Source: Streptomyces sp. A012304
Lineage (GTDB): Bacteria > Actinomycetota > Actinomycetes > Streptomycetales > Streptomycetaceae
Length of the DNA stretch: 64,000 nucleotides
Assembly: GCF_026008495.1 (NCBI RefSeq)
Contig: NZ_BQUN01000228.1
Coordinates: forward strand, 193,492 to 257,491
Direction: 5' to 3'
Position numbers and translations under genes: made by a program
The notes under the pieces: generated by a model
The model's database searches: none
Seen by the model: only the letters and a program-made list of their open reading frames with translations
What the model was told of the DNA's origin: nothing
In this document: positions 15,702-24,411 of the stretch, piece after piece
Position numbering within the stretch: the stretch's first letter is position 1
How the letters are laid out: the number at the start of each line of letters is the position of its first letter

Positions 15702-17645
15702 ATGCCGAAACGCACGCGCTCGACGATCTGGAGACCGCTCGCGACCACCGCCGTCACCGCCCTGACGGCCGCCCTCCTCACCCCGGCGGCGGCTCACGCC
15801 ACGCCACGTGAGAGCAAGCCCGTCCACTCGTACGAGAACGCCATCCGCGAGGCCGTCTGGGTGGACACCGGCCTCGACGGCGACGGCGACGGCCGTACCG
15901 ACCGGGTCGCCGTCGACATCGTCCGCCCCCGTGAACTCGCCGAGAGCGGCCGCAAGGTGCCCGTCATCATGGACGCCAGCCCGTACTACTCCTGCTGCGG
16001 ACGCGGCAACGAGGGGCAGCGCAAGACGTACGACGCCGCCGGCGACGTCGTGCAGATGCCGCTGTTCTACGACAACTACTTCGTGCCGCGCGGCTACGCC
16101 GTCGTCGGCGTCGACCTCGCCGGCACCAACCGCTCCGACGGCTGTGTCGACGTCGGCGGCCGCTCCGACGTCCTCTCCGCGAAAGCCGTCGTCGACTGGC
16201 TCAACGGCCGCGCCACCGCGTACACCACCCGCACCGGCGGCACCACCGCCGAGGCGGACTGGACCAACGGCCGGACCGGAATGATCGGCAAGAGCTGGGA
16301 CGGCACGGTGGCCAACGGCGTCGCCGCCACCGGCGTGCGGGGCCTGCGGACCATCGTCCCGATCAGCGCCATCTCTTCCTGGTACGACTACTACTTCTCC
16401 CGGGGCGCCCCGCTGTACGACTCCGGTCCCGACTGGCTCTCGAACCGCGTGAACAGCCCCGACGCCCGCGCCAAGTGCGCCGCGGTCCAGCGGAAACTGG
16501 TCGATGGCGCCCCGCGCACCGGCGACTGGACCGGCCTGTGGACCGAACGCGACTACGTCGAGGCCGCGAGCAAGGTGAAGGCGAGCGTCTTCCTCGTCCA
16601 CGGCATGCAGGACCTCAACGTCCGTATGCAGCACGTCGGCCCGTGGTGGGACGCCCTCGCGAAGAACGGCGTCCCCCGCAAGATCTGGCTCTCCCAGACC
16701 GGCCACGTCGACCCCTTCGACTTCCGCCGCGCCACCTGGGTGCGGACCCTGCACCGCTGGTTCGACCACGAACTCCTCGGCTACGACAACGGCATCGACC
16801 GCGAACCCATGGCCGACATCGAACGCCACCCCGACCAGTGGGTCACCTCGAAGACCTGGCCGCCGCGCGGCACGTCCACCACGACCCTGCGCCCCGCCCG
16901 GGGCACCCAGCCGGGCCTGGGCACGCTCGGCCTGACCCCCGCCCGGGGCACCGAGACCTTCACCGACGACCCGGCACTGAGCGAGACCGACTGGGCCGCC
17001 CGGATCGACACGCCGACACCCGACAAGGCCGGCTTCACCACCGGACCCCTCACCGAGGACCTCCGCCTGTCCGGCTCCTCCCGGGTCACCGTGACGGCCA
17101 CCCCGACCACCACCACGGCCCATCTCTCCGCGGTGCTCGTCGACCTCGGCCCCGACACCATCCGCGACTACGCGGCGAGCGGCGAGGGCATCACCACCCT
17201 CACCGAGGGCACCTGCTGGGGCGCGAGCACGCCCGGCGACAGCGCCTGCTTCAAGGAGACGCGGGCCAGGACCACCGACGTCGACCACACCGTGGTCAGC
17301 CGCGGCTGGGCCGACCTGGGCACCCACGCCGACCCCGGAAAAGGCCGGCCGCTCACCCCGGGCAGGGCCTACACCATCACCCTCGACCTGGGCGCCACCG
17401 ACCACGTCGTCCCGGCAGGACACCGCCTCGCCCTGATCGTCGCGGGCACGGACAAGGGCCTCATCGACCCGCCGTCCAGCCGGCCCACGCTGACCCTCGA
17501 CCTGTCCCGTACCTCGGCCCGCGTCCCGTTCGTCGGCGGCGCCTCGGCGTTCGCCCGCGCCACGGCCGCAGACCCCGCCCCGGCACCGGCGGCCACGCTC
17601 CTCGACGGGGTCCGGGCACCCACGCACCCCCGACGGATCCCTTAG
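15702..17645 (+). CDS. Secreted Xaa-Pro dipeptidyl-peptidase (CocE/PepX, S15 family)
   Basis: 647 residues with a signal peptide ending near AAAHA (residue 34). The alpha/beta-hydrolase domain has the nucleophile Ser in MIGKSWDGTVANG (the family consensus is GxSYxG, here SW), the charge-relay Asp in VFLVHGMQDLNV and His in SQTGHVDPFD. The last 250 residues are the jelly-roll domain of S15 enzymes. It removes Xaa-Pro dipeptides from peptides outside the cell and fits the neighbouring aminopeptidase as a peptide-scavenging pair. ATG at 15702 follows TACCGT by 7 bp, without a Shine-Dalgarno, suggesting a leaderless mRNA. Convergent with the oxidase gene, 4 bp between stops. Confidence 0.92.
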   Translation: MPKRTRSTIWRPLATTAVTALTAALLTPAAAHATPRESKPVHSYENAIREAVWVDTGLDGDGDGRTDRVAVDIVRPRELAESGRKVPVIMDASPYYSCCGRGNEGQRKTYDAAGDVVQMPLFYDNYFVPRGYAVVGVDLAGTNRSDGCVDVGGRSDVLSAKAVVDWLNGRATAYTTRTGGTTAEADWTNGRTGMIGKSWDGTVANGVAATGVRGLRTIVPISAISSWYDYYFSRGAPLYDSGPDWLSNRVNSPDARAKCAAVQRKLVDGAPRTGDWTGLWTERDYVEAASKVKASVFLVHGMQDLNVRMQHVGPWWDALAKNGVPRKIWLSQTGHVDPFDFRRATWVRTLHRWFDHELLGYDNGIDREPMADIERHPDQWVTSKTWPPRGTSTTTLRPARGTQPGLGTLGLTPARGTETFTDDPALSETDWAARIDTPTPDKAGFTTGPLTEDLRLSGSSRVTVTATPTTTTAHLSAVLVDLGPDTIRDYAASGEGITTLTEGTCWGASTPGDSACFKETRARTTDVDHTVVSRGWADLGTHADPGKGRPLTPGRAYTITLDLGATDHVVPAGHRLALIVAGTDKGLIDPPSSRPTLTLDLSRTSARVPFVGGASAFARATAADPAPAPAATLLDGVRAPTHPRRIP

Positions 17646-17649
17646 GCCC

Positions 17650-18609
17650 TCAGGAGGGGGCGGCCAGCCCGGCCGCCTCCTCCGCGCACCCCCACGCCAC
17701 GGTCACCCCGCCACCGCCGTGCCCGTAGTGGTGCACCAGCAGCCGCCCGTCCGGCATCACCTCCCGCTCCAGCCGCACCGCCGGACGCACGGGCCGCAGT
17801 CCCACCCGGTGCTCCAGGATCCGTGCCCCGGCGACCTCCGGCCGCAGCGCGGCGCACCGCCGCACGATCCCCTCGGCCACCGCCGGGTCCGGCTCCAGCG
17901 ACCACGTGTCGTCCTGCGCGGTCCCGCCGAGCAGCAACCGCCCCGGCTGCGGGAAGAGGTAGGCCGGTTCACCGCCGGAGGTGGTGTCCACCAGCCAGGT
18001 GCGGATGCCCGGGTTCTCCACCACGACCAACTGCCCGCGCTGCGGCCGTACCGAGGGGTCCGAGGCCAGCTCACGGGCGCCCAGCCCCGCACAGTTCACC
18101 ACGACCGCGGCGTCGGCCTCCGCCAGAGCGGAGACGGTCCGCTCCTCGATCGTGCCGCCCGCGCGCAACAGCCGCCGGCGCAGCCACGGCAGATGAACCG
18201 CCATGTCGATCAGCGGCAGCCGCGCCCACACACCGGTCCCGGCGCCCCCGTACTCCCGCGCCGTGGCCCGGCGCAGTCCGGCCAGCCGGCCGGCCGTCCA
18301 GCTCTCCACCTCGGCCGGGTCCGTCCCGCCCATGACGCCCTCGACCAGGCGCACCCCGGTCTCCTCGGGCCGCTCGGCCAGCGCCTCGTACACCTCAAGC
18401 GAGCGCAGCGCCCACGCGCGCGCCGACACGAGCGGCTCGACGTGGTACGGCCACCACAGCGCCCCGGCGACCGCGGAGGTGGTCCGCTCCGCCGGGTCGC
18501 GCGTCCACACCCGCACCCGGCGGCCCCGCTCGGCGAGGACGACCGCCGTCGCCAGCCCGATGACCCCGCCCCCGACCACGACGACCTCGCCGTTCCGCTG
18601 AGTGCTCAC
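17650..18609 (-). CDS. D-amino-acid oxidase (FAD-dependent)
   Basis: 319 residues. The N-terminal EVVVVGGGVIGLATAVVLAERG is the FAD Rossmann motif; TTSAVAGALWWPYHVEP, VVNCAGLGARELASD, RPQRGQLVVVENPG and the C-terminal HHYGHGGGGVTVAWG are the DAO signatures around the isoalloxazine and substrate carboxylate. It oxidises neutral and basic D-amino acids to keto acids with H2O2. No peroxisomal tag applies in bacteria. An orthologous enzyme of S. coelicolor has been characterised, which I recall as SCO6740. Likely use is turnover of D-amino acids from wall recycling. Start ATG at 18609. Confidence 0.92.
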   Translation of the reverse strand: MSTQRNGEVVVVGGGVIGLATAVVLAERGRRVRVWTRDPAERTTSAVAGALWWPYHVEPLVSARAWALRSLEVYEALAERPEETGVRLVEGVMGGTDPAEVESWTAGRLAGLRRATAREYGGAGTGVWARLPLIDMAVHLPWLRRRLLRAGGTIEERTVSALAEADAAVVVNCAGLGARELASDPSVRPQRGQLVVVENPGIRTWLVDTTSGGEPAYLFPQPGRLLLGGTAQDDTWSLEPDPAVAEGIVRRCAALRPEVAGARILEHRVGLRPVRPAVRLEREVMPDGRLLVHHYGHGGGGVTVAWGCAEEAAGLAAPS

Positions 18610-18673
18610 GTCCGGACCGTAACCGACGGGCGCCCGGAACCGAACCGGTGCGACCCGGGCGGCGCTCGCCGAC

Positions 18674-18679
18674 TAGGAT
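18674..18679 (+). promoter_or_regulatory. -10 element of a leaderless transcript for the second ABC-F gene
   Basis: TAGGAT ends 9 bp before the GTG start at 18689 and there is no ribosome binding site between. The -35 region is not clear. A matching arrangement (TANNNT then 7-10 bp to the start) occurs in front of several other genes of this window. Confidence 0.5.
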
Positions 18680-18688
18680 CCACGGTCT

Positions 18689-20329
18689 GTGACCGCCACT
18701 CTCGTCGCCAAGAACCTCGCCGCCGGGCACGGTGACCGCTCCCTCTTCTCCGGGCTCGACCTCGTCGTGGCCCCCGGAGACGTGATCGGGCTGGTCGGAG
18801 CCAACGGCGCGGGCAAGTCCACCCTGCTGAGGCTGCTCGCCGGACTCACCGCGCCCGAGCAGGGCGAGCTGCGGCTGTCCCCGCCGACCGCGACCGTCGG
18901 CCACCTGCCGCAGGAGCCGGAGCGGCGCCCGGGCGAGAGCGTGCGGGCGTTCCTCGCCCGCCGCACCGGCGTCGCCGAGGCGCAGCGCGCGATGGACGAG
19001 GCCACGCAGGCCCTGGTCGACGGGGCGCCGGGCGCCGACGACGCCTACGCGACGAGCCTGGAGCGCTGGCTGGGCCTGGGCGGCGCGGACCTCGACGAGC
19101 GCGCGGAGGAAGTCGCCGGCTCCCTCGGCCTCGGCGTGGACCTCGACCAGCCGATGACCTCCCTCTCCGGCGGTCAGGCCGCCCGCGCCGGCCTCGCCTC
19201 CCTGCTGCTCTCCCGCTACGACGTCTTCCTGCTCGACGAGCCCACCAACGACCTCGACCTCGACGGCCTGGAGCGCCTCGAACGCTTCGTGACCGGCCTG
19301 CGCGCCGGCACGGTCGTCGTCAGCCACGACCGCGAGTTCCTCACCCGCACCGTCACCAAGGTCCTCGAACTCGACCTCGCCCAGCGGCAGATCAACCTCT
19401 ACGGCGGCGGCTACGACGCCTACCTGGAGGAACGCGACGTGGCCCGCCGGCACGCCCGGGAGGACTTCGAGGAGTACGCCGACAAGCGGGCCGCCCTGCA
19501 GGAGCGCGCGCAGACGCAGCGCGCCTGGATGGACAAGGGCGTGAAGAACGCGCGCCGCAAGGCGGGCAACGACAACGACAAGATCGGCCGCAAGTTCCGC
19601 AGCGAGGCCAGCGAGAAGCAGGCCGCGAAAGCGCGCCAGACCCAGCGCATGATCGAACGCCTGGAAGTCGTAGAGGAGCCCCGCAAGGAGTGGGAGCTGC
19701 GCATGGAGATCGCGGCCGCCCCGCGCTCCGGCGCGGTCGTGGCGACCCTGCGGGACGCCGAGGTACGGCGCGGCGACTTCGCCCTCGGCCCGGTGTCCCT
19801 CCAGATCGACTGGGCGGACCGGGTCGCGGTGACCGGCGCGAACGGCTCCGGCAAGTCGACGCTGCTCGGCGCGCTGCTGGGCCGGGTCCCGCTGGACGCC
19901 GGACACGCCGCCCTCGGCTCGGGCGTCCTGGTCGGCGAGGTCGACCAGGCCCGCAAGCTGTTCCACGGCTCCGAGGCCCTGCTCGACGCGTTCTGCGCGG
20001 CCGTCCCGGACACCGAACCGGTCGAGGTGCGCACCTTGCTGGCCAAGTTCGGTCTGAAGTCGGACCATGTGCTGCGTCCGGCGGCGACCCTGTCACCGGG
20101 CGAACGCACCCGCGCCGCCCTCGCCCTGCTCCAGGGCAGAGGCGTCAACCTCCTCGTCCTCGACGAGCCGACCAACCACCTCGACCTGCCCGCCATCGAG
20201 CAGCTGGAGTCCGCGCTCGACGCCTACGAGGGCACCCTGCTCCTGGTCACCCACGACCGGCGCATGCTGGACGCGGTGCACGTCACCCGCCGCCTGGAGG
20301 TCGCGGACGGCAAGGTCACCGAACGCTAG
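18689..20329 (+). CDS. ABC-F family ATP-binding protein (complete)
   Basis: 546 residues with two ABC domains and no membrane segment. First domain: LVGANGAGKSTLLRLLAGL (Walker A), SLSGGQAARAGLASLLLSRY (signature), VFLLDEPTNDLDLDGL (Walker B). The linker at about residues 250-320 is the charged ABC-F interdomain helix pair (REDFEEYADKRAALQERAQT). Second domain: VTGANGSGKSTLLGALLGR, then an unusual signature LSPGERTRAALALLQ, and LLVLDEPTNHLDL. ABC-F ATPases act on the ribosome. The linker is of medium length, so it is not possible to say whether this is a resistance or a housekeeping (EttA/Uup-like) type. GTG start, apparently leaderless. Confidence 0.92.
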   Translation: MTATLVAKNLAAGHGDRSLFSGLDLVVAPGDVIGLVGANGAGKSTLLRLLAGLTAPEQGELRLSPPTATVGHLPQEPERRPGESVRAFLARRTGVAEAQRAMDEATQALVDGAPGADDAYATSLERWLGLGGADLDERAEEVAGSLGLGVDLDQPMTSLSGGQAARAGLASLLLSRYDVFLLDEPTNDLDLDGLERLERFVTGLRAGTVVVSHDREFLTRTVTKVLELDLAQRQINLYGGGYDAYLEERDVARRHAREDFEEYADKRAALQERAQTQRAWMDKGVKNARRKAGNDNDKIGRKFRSEASEKQAAKARQTQRMIERLEVVEEPRKEWELRMEIAAAPRSGAVVATLRDAEVRRGDFALGPVSLQIDWADRVAVTGANGSGKSTLLGALLGRVPLDAGHAALGSGVLVGEVDQARKLFHGSEALLDAFCAAVPDTEPVEVRTLLAKFGLKSDHVLRPAATLSPGERTRAALALLQGRGVNLLVLDEPTNHLDLPAIEQLESALDAYEGTLLLVTHDRRMLDAVHVTRRLEVADGKVTER

Positions 20330-20384
20330 CGCCCTCGCGGTCCGGCCATCCCGCTCCACCCGTTCCCGGGCGCGGCGCGGAGTT

Positions 20385-20951
20385 TCAGCTCAGCCGGGAC
20401 GCCAGACCCGGGTATTCGACGACGAACCCGTCCCGGTCGAACTCGATGTCGGCGCGGAACGCCCCGGAGCCGAACCGGACCCGTGCGCCGCCCTGCCCGG
20501 CGGGGCCGAGAAAGGTGTACGTCTGCCACGAGGGCCGGACGGTGAGCTCCGGCACCGACACCCAGGCCATCAGCAGACGCCGTTCGCCCGCTCCCCGGTG
20601 CAGGCCGTGCCGCAGCACCGGCATGGTGTTGGTGAGCGGGCACAGCCCCAGGTCGCAGTCGAGGGCGCCCTCGAACCCGGGCAGCCGCTCCCCGTCGGCC
20701 GTCCATCCGCCGCGGCCGTCGCGCCGCAGATCGAGCGAGCGTGTGCGTTCGGCCGTCTCCACGGTGACCCACAGCCGCCGGGTCACGAACCCGTCGGCGG
20801 TCTCCAGCTCGTACGCCACCCAGTACGGCCGCGGCACCGTCCCGATCGCCCGTCCGCGCGCCCGCAGCGCGTCGCCGCCGGTCTCGGCCCACGCGGTCTC
20901 GTAGCCCTTGCTTCCCGTGACTTCCCAGGTGATGACGTTCGACACGGTCAT
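20385..20951 (-). CDS. Putative glycolipid-binding domain protein (DUF1089 family)
   Basis: 188 residues. The family pattern is visible: GYETAWAE near the start, LEVADGFVTRRLWV-like strand region (YELETADGFVTRRLWVTVE), LDCDLGLCPLTNTMPVLRHGL and the C-terminal EFDRDGFVVEYPGLASRL. This is the PF06475 fold of a cup-shaped beta-barrel proposed to bind glycolipids; evidence for any substrate is weak. It has no signal peptide, so it is cytoplasmic. Convergent with the ABC-F gene and separated by about 32 bp from the tex terminator. Confidence 0.8.
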   Translation of the reverse strand: MTVSNVITWEVTGSKGYETAWAETGGDALRARGRAIGTVPRPYWVAYELETADGFVTRRLWVTVETAERTRSLDLRRDGRGGWTADGERLPGFEGALDCDLGLCPLTNTMPVLRHGLHRGAGERRLLMAWVSVPELTVRPSWQTYTFLGPAGQGGARVRFGSGAFRADIEFDRDGFVVEYPGLASRLS

Positions 20952-20983
20952 GCCGTCACTGTAGGCGCCCCGGAAGAGGTACG

Positions 20984-21021
20984 GGGAACCGCGGATCGGC
21001 CACGACCGATCCGCGGTTCCC
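20984..21021 (-). terminator. Terminator of tex
   Basis: Perfect 16-bp inverted repeat (GGGAACCGCGGATCGG and its complement) with a 6-base loop, beginning 8 bp downstream of the tex stop codon on the reverse strand. The next gene (20951) lies 33 bp further. Confidence 0.8.
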
Positions 21022-21028
21022 GACGACC

Positions 21029-23407
21029 TCAGCGCTTCTTGGGATCGAGCAGTCCCGCCTTGCGCAACGCGTCGGCCATCGCGCTGTTGGCCGGAGCCGG
21101 AGCCTGGCGCGAACCGCCGCCCTGACGCGAGCCGCCGCCCTGGCGCTGCTGCCGCTGCTGAGGCGGACGCGCGCCCCGCTGCGGCCTGCGCTCACCGTCG
21201 GAGGCCTGCGCCTCGTCGTCCAGCCGCAGCGTCAGCGAGATCCGCTTGCGCGGGATGTCGACGTCCAGGACCTTCACCCTGACGATGTCACCGGGCTTGA
21301 CCACGTCCCGCGGGTCCTTCACGAACGTCCTCGACATCGCGGAGACGTGCACCAGACCGTCCTGGTGGACACCGACGTCGACGAACGCGCCGAAGGCCGC
21401 CACGTTCGTCACCACGCCCTCCAGGATCATCCCGGAAGACAGGTCGGAGATCTTCTCCACGCCCTCCTTGAAGGTGGCCGTCCTGAAGGCGGGCCGAGGG
21501 TCGCGCCCGGGCTTCTCCAGCTCCTTGAGGATGTCGGTGACGGTCGGCAGACCGAACGTCTCGTCCACGAAGTCGTCCGGCCGCAGCGAGCGCAGCACCG
21601 CCGTGTTGCCGATGAGCGCGGCCACCTCCTGCCCGGACGTCTTCACCATCCGCCGCACCACCGGGTACGCCTCCGGGTGCACGCTGGAGGCGTCCAGCGG
21701 GTCGACGCCACCGCGGATCCGCAGGAAGCCCGCGCACTGCTCGTACGCCTTCGGGCCGAGCCGCGGCACCTTCTTCAGCTCCTGGCGGGAGGTGAACGGC
21801 CCGTTGGCGTCGCGGTGCGCCACGATGTTCTCCGCGAGACCGGAGGTGATCCCGGAGACCCGGGCGAGCAGCGGCGCGGACGCGGTGTTCACGTCGACAC
21901 CGACGCCGTTCACACAGTCCTCCACCACCGCGTCGAGCGAACGCGACAGCTTCACCTCGGACAGGTCGTGCTGGTACTGGCCGACACCGATCGACTTCGG
22001 GTCGATCTTGACCAGCTCGGCCAGCGGGTCCTGGAGCCGGCGCGCGATCGACACCGCGCCGCGCAGCGACACATCCATGTCGGGCAGCTCCTGCGAGGCG
22101 AACGCGGACGCCGAGTACACGGAGGCGCCGGCCTCGGACACCATCACCTTGGTGAGCTTCAGCTCGGGGTGCCGGGTGATGAGTTCACCCGCGAGCTTGT
22201 CGGTCTCGCGGGAGGCGGTGCCGTTGCCGATCGCGACCAGCTCGACCGCGTGCTCCTTCGCCAGCCGCGCCAGCTTGGCGATCGCCTCGTCCCACTTGTT
22301 CGCCGGGACGTGCGGGTAGATCACGTCCGTGGCGACGACCTTGCCGGTGGCGTCGACCACGGCGACCTTCACGCCCGTGCGGAAGCCCGGGTCCAGCCCC
22401 AGCGTCGCGCGCGTGCCCGCGGGGGCGGCCAGCAGCAGGTCGCGCAGGTTCGCCGCGAACACGTTGACCGCCTCGTCCTCCGCGGCCGTACGCAGCCGCA
22501 GGCGCAGATCGATGCCGAGGTGCACGAGGATGCGGGTGCGCCAGGCCCAGCGGACCGTGTCCGTCAGCCACTTGTCGGCGGGGCGGCCCCGGTCGGCGAT
22601 GCCGAACCGGTGGGCGACGATCCCTTCGTACGACGAGGGTCCCTCGGTCGGCTCCTCCGGCTCCAGGACGAGGTCGAGGACCTCCTCCTTCTCACCGCGC
22701 AGCATCGCCAGGATCCGGTGCGAGGGCAGCTCGGTGAACGGCTCGGCGAAGTCGAAGTAGTCGGCGAACTTCGCGCCCGCCTCCTCCTTGCCCTCCCGCA
22801 CCTTCGCGGCGAGCCGCCCGCGCACCCACATGCGCTCCCTCAGCTCACCGATCAGGTCGGCGTCCTCCGAGAACCGCTCGGTGAGGATCGCCCGCGCGCC
22901 GTCCAGCGCGGCCTGCGGATCGGCCACGCCCTTGTCGGCGTCGACGAAGGCGGCCGCCGCCGCCAGGGGCGCCACGCCCGGATCACCGAGCAGCCCCTCT
23001 GCGAGCGGCTCCAGCCCGGCCTCCCGCGCGATCTGCGCCTTCGTCCGCCGCTTCGGCTTGTACGGCAGATAGATGTCCTCGAGCCGCGCCTTGGTCTCGG
23101 CGCCCCGGATCCGCGCCTCGAGCTCGTCGGTCAGCTTGCCCTGCTCGCGCACGGACTCCAGGATCGCCGCCCGGCGCTCCTCCAGCTCCCGCAGATAGCG
23201 CAGCCGCTCCTCGATCGTGCGCAGCTGCGCGTCGTCGAGCATCTCGGTCGCTTCCTTGCGGTAGCGGGCGATGAAAGGCACCGTCGAGCCGCCGTCCAGC
23301 AGCTCCACGGCGGCCTTCACCTGCCGCTCCCGTACGCCGAGCTCCTCGGCGATCCTGCCTTCGATGGACCCTGCTGCCATGGTCCCGCTGGACCCGGGTG
23401 TCGTCAC
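21029..23407 (-). CDS. tex: Tex-type RNA-binding transcriptional accessory protein
   Basis: About 792 residues. Order of domains: N-terminal helical region (IEGRIAEELGVRERQVKAAVELLDGG, FIARYRKEATEMLDDAQLR), RuvX/YqgF-like nuclease fold (TLGLDPGFRTGVKVAVVDATG), two helix-hairpin-helix motifs (NTASAPLLARVSGI and GPFTSRQELKKVPRLGPKAYEQ) and a C-terminal S1 domain (GMILEGVVTNVAAFGAFVDVGVHQDGLVH) with an Arg/Gln-rich tail of about 60 residues. Tex is a conserved factor linked to transcription elongation and stress. The start is taken as GTG at 23407 (VTTPGSSGT...); ATG at 23380 is also possible. Originally a 43-aa gene lay about 90 bp upstream; a 15-kb insertion now separates them. Confidence 0.92.
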   Translation of the reverse strand: MTTPGSSGTMAAGSIEGRIAEELGVRERQVKAAVELLDGGSTVPFIARYRKEATEMLDDAQLRTIEERLRYLRELEERRAAILESVREQGKLTDELEARIRGAETKARLEDIYLPYKPKRRTKAQIAREAGLEPLAEGLLGDPGVAPLAAAAAFVDADKGVADPQAALDGARAILTERFSEDADLIGELRERMWVRGRLAAKVREGKEEAGAKFADYFDFAEPFTELPSHRILAMLRGEKEEVLDLVLEPEEPTEGPSSYEGIVAHRFGIADRGRPADKWLTDTVRWAWRTRILVHLGIDLRLRLRTAAEDEAVNVFAANLRDLLLAAPAGTRATLGLDPGFRTGVKVAVVDATGKVVATDVIYPHVPANKWDEAIAKLARLAKEHAVELVAIGNGTASRETDKLAGELITRHPELKLTKVMVSEAGASVYSASAFASQELPDMDVSLRGAVSIARRLQDPLAELVKIDPKSIGVGQYQHDLSEVKLSRSLDAVVEDCVNGVGVDVNTASAPLLARVSGITSGLAENIVAHRDANGPFTSRQELKKVPRLGPKAYEQCAGFLRIRGGVDPLDASSVHPEAYPVVRRMVKTSGQEVAALIGNTAVLRSLRPDDFVDETFGLPTVTDILKELEKPGRDPRPAFRTATFKEGVEKISDLSSGMILEGVVTNVAAFGAFVDVGVHQDGLVHVSAMSRTFVKDPRDVVKPGDIVRVKVLDVDIPRKRISLTLRLDDEAQASDGERRPQRGARPPQQRQQRQGGGSRQGGGSRQAPAPANSAMADALRKAGLLDPKKR

Positions 23408-23495
23408 GATCCCGTACCGCCTTCTCCAGTGAGGTTGCGCGGCAATTGTGGCAGGCGGCACCGACAACCGGGGATCAGGGCGCCACTCCCGGCGG

Positions 23496-23500
23496 GCCTC
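23496..23500 (+). repeat. Target-site duplication, left copy
   Basis: GCCTC directly adjoining the left terminal inverted repeat, duplicated at 38716-38720. Joining the outer flanks at one copy gives a GGGCCTCAGGCCC dyad, probably the original terminator or 3' end of the small LPFR gene. Confidence 0.8.
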
Positions 23501-23546
23501 TGTGACTGGGCGAGATAGTTGTCACTTGGGCGCGACACCTGTCACT
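23501..23546 (+). repeat. Left end of the insertion: terminal inverted repeat and two 20-bp subterminal repeats
   Basis: TGTGAC followed by two tandem 20-mers, tgggcgagatagttgtcact (23507-23526) and tgggcgcgacacctgtcact (23527-23546). They share TGGGCG, GA, and TGTCACT. Their back-to-back arrangement suggests adjacent transposase-binding sites. Confidence 0.85.
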
Positions 23547-23668
23547 AGCGTCGCGCTTTCACGAGGTGGGGTGTCCGAGGCTTGATCGAATAAACGGTCG
23601 CCCGGCTCTGCCAGGGCCACCGTCTCGGTGACGGTTGTCCAACGGCCGGGGGCCTTACGAACGAACGG

Positions 23669-24168
23669 TTGCACATCCTGCTCCTGCCGGTCTTCCCGCT
23701 GCTCACGATCGGGCTCCTGGTGCCTCTGTGGCAACGGCCCCGCCGCGGCACAGCCGGCTGCGCCACGTTGGTGGCCTGGGTGGCTGCCTTCGCCTACGCC
23801 GCCTTCTACACCGGGCTCGACGCCGTCGCCGGCATCACCGCCGGCACCACGGTCGGCCATGCCCACGAGGAAGCCAGTCCGGGGCCATTGAAAAGCCCGC
23901 TCTACGACATGGGGTAAGCGCTCGGGCAGACCAGTGCCTACGCCCTCATCGTCGCCGTCCTGGCCACGGCGGTCGCGCTGTTCCCCCGGCACGGCATCCG
24001 GGTCATCCCCGGCACGGCCGTCCTCCTCGCCTCGGCTGGTCCTTCGTCGACAGCCACCTCTTCTGGCCGCGCGGCGTGTACACCATGCCGGGTTTCGCCT
24101 TGGGCTTCGCCCCCCTTGGCTCGGTCACCGACAGGAGCGGGGCCCGGCCTTCGACAACCTCGAAGTGA
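23669..24168 (+). pseudogene. Decayed membrane-protein gene at the left end of the insertion
   Basis: A TTG-started frame encodes two clear transmembrane helices (ILLLPVFPLLTIGLLVPLW and VAWVAAFAYAAFYTGLDAVA) and stops at 23917. The same frame past the TAA continues with protein-like sequence (QTSAYALIVAVLATAVALFPRHG) until about 24030, after which a frameshift moves the coherent reading into another frame (FVDSHLFWPRGVYTMPGFALG). The parts together look like a four-helix membrane protein broken by one nonsense codon and one frameshift. I do not recognise the parent family. Confidence 0.6.
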
Positions 24169-24177
24169 CGCGGATCG

Positions 24178-24290
24178 CGGGAGGCGGCGAGGTGGTCAGC
24201 GCTGCCGAAGGTGCTCAGGTCACCGCCGGTGAGTGCGATGAACTCGCCGGCGGGCTTGGGCCGATGCCGGGCAGGGTGTCGCGGCCGGTG
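24178..24290 (-). pseudogene. Remnant of an IS110-family transposase
   Basis: Reverse-strand reading gives GEFIALTGGDLSTFGSADHL at 24189-24250, close to the conserved AEFLAATGGDLSAFGSADRLA block of IS110/IS116/IS902 transposases (C-terminal transposase_20 domain), and, in another frame just upstream, DTLPGIG, matching the helix-hairpin LPGIG block that always precedes it. The two are separated by a frameshift and there are no flanking parts, so this is a degenerate fragment. It belongs to another element that inserted in, or was carried by, the larger unit. Confidence 0.6.
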
Positions 24291-24411
24291 TCCGCGTCTG
24301 TCCGCGGGCCCGTTTTCCGATCGCCTGCCGGACTTTGCGCCAGGGATACGTCCGTGTTCTGTAAGGGGCTCGGGCGTTCCGAAGTGGCCTGGCGGCGGAT
24401 GGGATGGGGGC

